Positions 5,768 to 9,295 of a stretch of DNA of 9,295 bases are shown piece after piece. The notes under the pieces are model-generated. The model was not told where the DNA came from, made no database searches, and was given only the letters and a program-made list of their open reading frames with translations. Each line of letters starts with the position of its first letter. Position 1 is the first letter of the stretch. The DNA is from Propionibacteriaceae bacterium. Lineage in GTDB: Bacteria > Actinomycetota > Actinomycetes > Propionibacteriales > Propionibacteriaceae. The position numbers and the translations under genes were made by a program. The stretch is from the NCBI GenBank assembly GCA_031287505.1, contig JAITSW010000096.1, forward strand, positions 1 through 9,295, given 5' to 3'.

Positions 5768-7477
5768 CTAAGCCCGGGTAAAGAGAGTCCCCTGGACGGT
5801 GATTACGAACGAGCGCAGCGAGGCGGGCAGATCGGCCAACGTCCACCCTTTGGGAGCGTGGTACCACTCGATCTCTTCGCTGTCGTCAACCGCCTCGCTG
5901 TCGAAAAGCGCTATGGCGTTGATCCACTTCTCTAAGCCTCCCAGCACGACCGCATAGGGGAGCAACGCGGAAATCTGCGCGATTTCGCGTCCGGGGGGAA
6001 GCTGATCGACGCTTTGCACAGCCAAAATTGACCTCAACGCCGCCAAGCCGTCAACCAGACCCACGCCGGCTGCGGTTTTCGCCGGCATCTCAGCGGAGAC
6101 GAAAATCCCGATCACGCCAAGCATGGCGAGCGCCACCCCCGGCAGGGCATAGCTGGTAAAGGCCGCCAAAAAGATGGTGGCAGTCACCGCGGCCGCCAAA
6201 AGGCCAAAGGCAAGGCGCCCCCAAGTTCGACGCGCCTTTTGCGGGTTGGAGTGGAACCAGCCGCGCGACACCACGTCGGCGTACATCTGAGCTTGGATTT
6301 GCACAATGGCCGGCACCACCGAGGCACTGAGTTCAGATGCGAATACCTCCGTGCCATCTTCCGGCGCCACTTGGTCTAGCAGCGTACGTTCAAAACCATC
6401 CAGGGGTTCCGCCGAAGGACGACGGGAGAAAGACCAATCCGTAGGCGCATACGCAGATGGCCGTGGCAACTCGCGGATCAGGAGGTGCCCGCGAACGGCC
6501 AGGTCCAGCAAAGTCGCGGTGATGTCAATCGGATCAACGTGCTCGTCTAAGACCGTCCCAACTAATCCGGGACGAATACCGTTAAGGACGCGGAACTCAA
6601 CCTCGTTTTCAGCAATCGGGTGGAACTGCGCCACCGGCACCAACTCGGCGGAAATGGCGTCCCGACCGATACGGCGATGGACGAGCCACAGGATCAGCCC
6701 TCCGCCTAGGAGGATGAGCGCCGACAGCCCCAGCTGGTTGAGCCCTGGCGTAAACGCTCTATCCAGCGACCAACGTTCGACCAATTCCTGATTGACCTGA
6801 ATCAGCCCGGCGTCAAAGCGCAACGTGGCACGCAGCACTTGGCCGGGAGCCAGGTTGTCTTGGTGAAAAGTTGGCGCGGGGTAGTCGTGGGTGCCGCCGC
6901 CATAGAAGGTGCACACACTTGGATCGCCCGGGTTGCCGGCGGCGCAGTCAACCGAGGAATACTGCGCCTTGGTATTCACCTGCGCGTCAACACTCATGAC
7001 CGTGGCATTCATGCCTTGCACGAGATCCCAAGTGAGGACGGTATCGCCTTGCGACCCTTGGATGGCCGCGCCGACGACGGTGTAGCTGATGACCAAATCG
7101 GCATCCGCACCGCCCGCATTCTCGGTAGCCACATTCACCGTGAGGGATTCCGGCTTCGATTCGGTGGAAAAATCTTGGCCGGTCTCCACCGCCAGATTTT
7201 CGATGACGAAATGGTATTGCCAGTTGTCGGCTTCCAGCCTTGATGTTGCCAGCCGTTGGGTAAAGGTGTCGGGAACGCCGTCTCTAAAGAAGATCGTCTC
7301 TTTGACTTTGAGTTTGCCGTCGTTGGCCACGACCGCCGCGACATCTAGCTGCCGGATGACAGGCGGGTCGTCCGCGAGGGCCGAGGTGGGCGGCAATCCA
7401 ACTATGCCGGGCACCAACAACAGCCCGGCCAGACCCGCACGCAGGGCTCGCAGCCTTGGTGTACCCGCTCGTCTCAC
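5768..7477 (-). CDS. DUF2207-family membrane protein with signal peptide
   Basis: The 569-residue protein starts at a GTG preceded by AGGAGG seven bases upstream. Residues 1-36 form a signal peptide (basic start, hydrophobic GLAGLLLVPGIVGL, then SALAD). An extracellular beta-rich domain, about 40-240, matches the DUF2207 N-terminus, with cysteines at 178 and 189 that could pair. Membrane helix 1 is at about 246-267. A cytoplasmic domain (270-415) contains LLDLAVRGHLLI, typical of the family. Helices 2 and 3 are at about 420-440 and 444-462, and the C-terminal domain at 465-569 includes PYAVVLGGLEKW. The last is the commonly conserved LPYAVxLG motif. The molecular function of DUF2207 is not known to me. 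The gene is transcribed away from the metallopeptidase across a 174-bp shared region, which suggests a cell-envelope role for both. Confidence 0.92.
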   Translation of the reverse strand: MRRAGTPRLRALRAGLAGLLLVPGIVGLPPTSALADDPPVIRQLDVAAVVANDGKLKVKETIFFRDGVPDTFTQRLATSRLEADNWQYHFVIENLAVETGQDFSTESKPESLTVNVATENAGGADADLVISYTVVGAAIQGSQGDTVLTWDLVQGMNATVMSVDAQVNTKAQYSSVDCAAGNPGDPSVCTFYGGGTHDYPAPTFHQDNLAPGQVLRATLRFDAGLIQVNQELVERWSLDRAFTPGLNQLGLSALILLGGGLILWLVHRRIGRDAISAELVPVAQFHPIAENEVEFRVLNGIRPGLVGTVLDEHVDPIDITATLLDLAVRGHLLIRELPRPSAYAPTDWSFSRRPSAEPLDGFERTLLDQVAPEDGTEVFASELSASVVPAIVQIQAQMYADVVSRGWFHSNPQKARRTWGRLAFGLLAAAVTATIFLAAFTSYALPGVALAMLGVIGIFVSAEMPAKTAAGVGLVDGLAALRSILAVQSVDQLPPGREIAQISALLPYAVVLGGLEKWINAIALFDSEAVDDSEEIEWYHAPKGWTLADLPASLRSFVITVQGTLFTRA

Positions 7478-7484
7478 TCTCGTT

Positions 7485-7490
7485 CCTCCT
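7485..7490 (-). promoter_or_regulatory. Strong ribosome binding site deciding the GTG start of the DUF2207 gene
   Basis: On the minus strand this reads AGGAGG, seven bases before the GTG at 7475-7477. The perfect site at ideal spacing supports a GTG start and a complete signal peptide. Confidence 0.8.
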
Positions 7491-7523
7491 CGGCATAAGC
7501 CTAACGGACACGGTGGCTAAGGA

Positions 7524-7633
7524 CTGCTGACGTTCTGGCGAATGCCGATGACGGGCGGCAAGCTGAGGCAGCCCGCGCACAGACCCGCCGCTCCGGCTGC
7601 TGACGTTCGGTCAGATAACGATGACGGGCAGCA
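7524..7633. repeat. 37-bp imperfect direct repeat in the divergent promoter region
   Basis: The 174 bp between the DUF2207 and metallopeptidase genes (7478-7651) hold two ungapped copies at 7524-7560 and 7597-7633, spaced 73 bp start to start. They match at 30 of 37 positions, mostly in two conserved blocks: CTGCTGACGTTC at the start and CGATGACGGGC near the end. Conserved blocks with a variable middle look like regulator binding sites, but a small local duplication is equally possible. No clear -35/-10 pair was found for either gene here. Confidence 0.7.
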
Positions 7634-7651
7634 GGCCGGTAACCTTATCTC

Positions 7652-8890
7652 ATGAGCCAAAACCCTTGGAGTGTGGGCGGCGGCGGGCCGGCAAACCCGT
7701 ACCAGTCCTCCCCCTACCCGGTGCCGCAAGGACAGTGGCTCCCGCCCCCACTATCGCCGCCGTCCGCCGCCGGGTCCTCCCTCTACCCGGCGCGGCAGGG
7801 ACAATGGCTCCCACCCCCGGGAGGCTCCCACCTCTATTACCAGTACGGGCAGCCCGTGCCGATAACAACCCGTCCGCCCAAGAGATCTGCCCCAGCTCTC
7901 ATCGCGGTCTTCTTCGCGGTTTTCATTTTCGGCGCAATTTCGGTTTTTGCGGCGGTTGGCAACTTCGTCGCCGGGTTTCTCGAAGATCCAAACCCGTTTG
8001 GAACGGTTTACCCTTGGGAGAGAGATTTTCCCGAGCCATGGGTCAGCGATAACCAGACTTTTGAGCCCGCCCCCGCCGAGCTTCCCCCGGAAGTGGCTGT
8101 GCCAGGCGTCCCAGACCCGGATTTTGACGCTCCCGGACTTCCCTACCCAGACACTATCCGGCAGGCTAAGTCGTATGTGAATGACAATCCGCTCTATCTC
8201 CAATCGGTTGCGCCCCTGTCCGATTGCCCGGTGAGCTTGATAGACGCCAGCAAAGCGACGACAGCAGAGCTGGAAACTCAGTTCAACAAGCTTGCCGGCT
8301 GCCTCTGGCAGGTATGGAGCCCGCCGGTGCAAGCTGCGTCCTTTGAAATGCCCCGTCCACCGGTTACCGTGTATACCAAACCAATCACCACGGCCTGCGG
8401 CAAGATTGACGAGGCAAATGCCCTCTATTGCGCCGCCGATCAACGCATCTACTACGCCAAAGCCCTCACCGGCGACTTGCCCAAAAAGCTGCGGGCCAAG
8501 CCCTTTATCGCCGAGACCATCTTGGCGCACGAGTTTGGCCATGCGGTACAGGCCCGCACCGGAATCCTGCTGGGAGCCGCCGTGCTCGAAACCGACATGA
8601 CTGCTGCCCAGGAGCAGCTTTCATCCCGGCGTTCGGAAATGCAGGCAGACTGTTTCGCCGGGCTGTTCACTCATTCCGCCTCGAACGCCACCGGCCTCAC
8701 CCCTTCCGACAAGGCGGCTTTATCGGATTTGATCTATTCCCTCGGGGACGACATTTTGACCGGTGAAGCCGGGTATTCCGGAGACCACGGCACCGGGAAA
8801 AACCGCAAAGCCTGGTATGACCTCGGCAAGGAGACCACCGCCGTCGGCACTTGCAATACCTTCGCGGCCGATAAAGGCAAAGTGAAGTAA
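7652..8890 (+). CDS. Membrane-anchored neutral zinc metallopeptidase, YpfJ-like
   Basis: The 412-residue protein has a Pro/Gly/Gln-rich cytoplasmic N-terminus (1-78) with a duplicated QGQWLPPP block (residues 26-33 and 49-56). One membrane helix is at about 80-103, an acidic Pro-rich linker at 110-165, and the peptidase domain at about 165-405. HEFGH at 293-297 is the zinc and catalytic motif. SEMQADCFAG, with Glu329 as probable third ligand, and HGTGKNRKAWYDLG near 379 are further signatures of the putative neutral zinc metallopeptidase family. Cysteine pairs (such as 192 and 217, 249 and 260) may form disulphides, fitting an extracytoplasmic domain. Substrate unknown. The ATG at 7652 has only a weak Shine-Dalgarno sequence, so a leaderless or weakly translated message is possible. 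Its last codons enter a 13-bp tandem repeat. Confidence 0.93.
   Translation: MSQNPWSVGGGGPANPYQSSPYPVPQGQWLPPPLSPPSAAGSSLYPARQGQWLPPPGGSHLYYQYGQPVPITTRPPKRSAPALIAVFFAVFIFGAISVFAAVGNFVAGFLEDPNPFGTVYPWERDFPEPWVSDNQTFEPAPAELPPEVAVPGVPDPDFDAPGLPYPDTIRQAKSYVNDNPLYLQSVAPLSDCPVSLIDASKATTAELETQFNKLAGCLWQVWSPPVQAASFEMPRPPVTVYTKPITTACGKIDEANALYCAADQRIYYAKALTGDLPKKLRAKPFIAETILAHEFGHAVQARTGILLGAAVLETDMTAAQEQLSSRRSEMQADCFAGLFTHSASNATGLTPSDKAALSDLIYSLGDDILTGEAGYSGDHGTGKNRKAWYDLGKETTAVGTCNTFAADKGKVK
7715..7819 (+). repeat. Duplicated QGQWLPPP-encoding block
   Basis: The stretches at 7715-7750 and 7784-7819 both encode Tyr-Pro-x-x-Gln-Gly-Gln-Trp-Leu-Pro-Pro-Pro, 23 codons apart. They sit in the low-complexity cytoplasmic N-terminus of the metallopeptidase. 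Such Pro/Gln/Trp-rich tails are common in actinobacterial envelope proteins and may bind protein partners. Confidence 0.8.
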
Positions 8891-8906
8891 GCGAGTGAAG
8901 TAAGCG
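8881..8906 (+). repeat. Perfect 13-bp tandem repeat across the metallopeptidase stop codon
   Basis: AGTGAAGTAAGCG occurs twice head to tail (8881-8893, 8894-8906). The first copy contains the TAA stop of the peptidase gene (8888-8890), and the second carries a duplicate of the Val-Lys-stop codons. It looks like a recent slippage duplication. Confidence 0.9.
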
Positions 8907-8910
8907 GAGG
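8906..8910 (+). promoter_or_regulatory. Good ribosome binding site with no ordinary gene after it
   Basis: GGAGG lies six bases before the ATG at 8917. Sequence and spacing are as good as those of proven genes in the window, yet the ORF that follows has only 34 codons and runs into repeats. Confidence 0.5.
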
Positions 8911-8916
8911 AACGCG

Positions 8917-9021
8917 ATGGCAGCCGGAATCCCCCAACGTCACAAAGGACCGTCCCCAAGTAACGCAAGCAACGCTGCCCCAACGTCACAAAGGACCGTC
9001 CCCAAGCAACGCTGCAAGTAA
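8917..9021 (+). CDS. 34-residue ORF of doubtful coding status, possible gene remnant
   Basis: The ORF begins with an ATG after GGAGG and ends at the TAA at 9019-9021. It is rich in Pro, Ser, Asn, Ala, Gln, Lys and Arg. After the first five codons (MAAGI) almost all of it is encoded by the two 29-bp repeat copies, read in different frames, and the short repeats between them. No hydrophobic segment and no recognised motif are present. It may be a small peptide or the start of a former downstream gene interrupted by repeat insertion. Chance is also possible. It is on the same strand as the metallopeptidase, 26 bp after it. Confidence 0.25.
   Translation: MAAGIPQRHKGPSPSNASNAAPTSQRTVPKQRCK
8932..9006. 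repeat. Two identical 29-bp elements, REP-like candidates
   Basis: The 29 bases at 8932-8960 recur exactly at 8978-9006, 46 bp apart. The core is AACGTCACAAAGGACCGTCC with CCCC flanks, including the small inverted repeat GGAC-C-GTCC. Read on the minus strand, the core GGGGACGGTCCTTTGTGAC resembles, from memory, the widespread short interspersed sequence GGGGACGGTTCTTTTGTGAC seen in many bacterial genomes. Around and between the copies are short CAAGTAACGC and CAAGCAACGCTG repeats (about 8957-9025). The 17-bp gap and only two copies rule against a CRISPR array. Confidence 0.75.
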
Positions 9022-9040
9022 CGCTGAGCCTAGTGAAGCA

Positions 9041-9068
9041 GGCCTTGGGCTAGTTGCCCGGTTAGGCC
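9041..9068 (-). terminator. Hairpin just downstream of glyA, possible terminator
   Basis: On the minus strand, directly after the glyA stop, GGCCT pairs with AGGCC and inside it GGGC pairs with GCCC around an AACTA loop. The stem has an internal bulge and no T run follows, so it is not a textbook intrinsic terminator. Hairpins without a U tract are often proposed as actinobacterial terminators, and the position fits. Confidence 0.5.
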
Positions 9069-9069
9069 G

Positions 9070-9295
9070 CTAGAGCACCAAGCCCGGATAAAGCGGGAAG
9101 CTGCCCATCAACTCGGCTGCGGCGTCCTTCGTCCGGTTGGCAACGCCGTCCGCAATCGTGTACTTGGCCTTTCCCGGCAAACCGTCCTTGGTGGCGGTCG
9201 GCTGGGTTTGCGTGAGCACATTCACAATCAGCTCGGCGACTTGGTCAAACTCAGCCGCGCCAAAGCCCCGGGTTGTGAGCGCCGGGGTGCCGATA
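9070..9295 (-). CDS. glyA: Serine hydroxymethyltransferase, C-terminal 74 residues (5' part outside the window)
   Basis: The frame is open from the right edge to the stop at 9070-9072. The visible protein begins IGTPALTTRGFGAAEF, the conserved segment of serine hydroxymethyltransferase that follows the substrate-binding arginine (just outside the window). It continues with a helix (QVAELIVNVL) and ends in FPLYPGLVL, a typical actinobacterial GlyA ending. The enzyme is a cytoplasmic PLP protein that interconverts serine and glycine with tetrahydrofolate and supplies one-carbon units. The gene converges on the metallopeptidase, 179 bp away, and is followed by the hairpin at 9041-9068. Confidence 0.92.
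   Translation of the reverse strand, partial: IGTPALTTRGFGAAEFDQVAELIVNVLTQTQPTATKDGLPGKAKYTIADGVANRTKDAAAELMGSFPLYPGLVL

Noticed and set aside
6306..6791. A 161-codon plus-strand ORF inside the DUF2207 gene
   Set aside because: The translation is low-complexity Arg/Ser/Pro-rich, and it lies antisense to a recognised family.
7751..8542. A 263-codon minus-strand ORF opposite the metallopeptidase
   Set aside because: It is antisense to clearly conserved peptidase motifs in G+C-rich DNA, where long shadow frames are expected.
8932..9006. A short CRISPR array (two 29-bp repeats)
   Set aside because: Only two copies, a 17-bp spacer that is itself repetitive, and no cas genes.

Overview
The window looks like actinobacterial chromosome. 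The evidence is a carD gene followed by ispF, an actinobacterial-style IspF C-terminus, GTG starts with strong Shine-Dalgarno sequences, and a serine hydroxymethyltransferase C-terminus at the right edge. The genus cannot be read from the sequence; a member of Actinomycetales or a relative is a guess.

The window has two halves of different composition. The left half (about 1-4560) is visibly poorer in G+C: the 60 bases from 2461 hold 21 G or C, against 37 in the 60 bases from 6601. It carries a tight co-directional cluster of four genes: the C-terminal part of an unrecognised protein; a two-helix membrane protein with a long cytoplasmic coiled-coil tail; a small one-helix membrane protein whose helix resembles the MotB/ZorB/ExbD anchor, with an Asp in the membrane and a divergent OmpA-like outer domain; and a degenerate protein-kinase-like protein. 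Gaps are 27 and 16 bp and then a one-base TGATG overlap, so it reads as one operon. I infer a membrane-embedded, possibly ion-driven complex controlled by or assembled around a pseudokinase, with a general resemblance to ZorAB. The function is not established and the operon continues off the left edge. A Phd/VapC toxin-antitoxin pair on the opposite strand follows, its toxin gene overlapping the kinase gene tail to tail by 23 bp. An AGTCTAGACT palindrome lies upstream of the antitoxin.

The right half (about 4600-9295) is ordinary G+C-rich chromosome: carD (RNA polymerase-binding regulator), ispF (MEP isoprenoid pathway), a DUF2207 membrane protein on the minus strand, a divergently transcribed membrane-anchored zinc metallopeptidase of the YpfJ type, and the 3' end of glyA on the minus strand. 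The 174-bp divergent region between the DUF2207 and peptidase genes holds a 37-bp imperfect direct repeat. The 179-bp gap between the peptidase and glyA holds a perfect 13-bp tandem repeat, two identical 29-bp elements, several CAAGYAACGC repeats, a 34-codon ORF with a good ribosome binding site, and a hairpin after glyA.

No tRNA, rRNA, CRISPR array, insertion sequence or integrase was seen. No gene-free stretch exceeds 300 bases.
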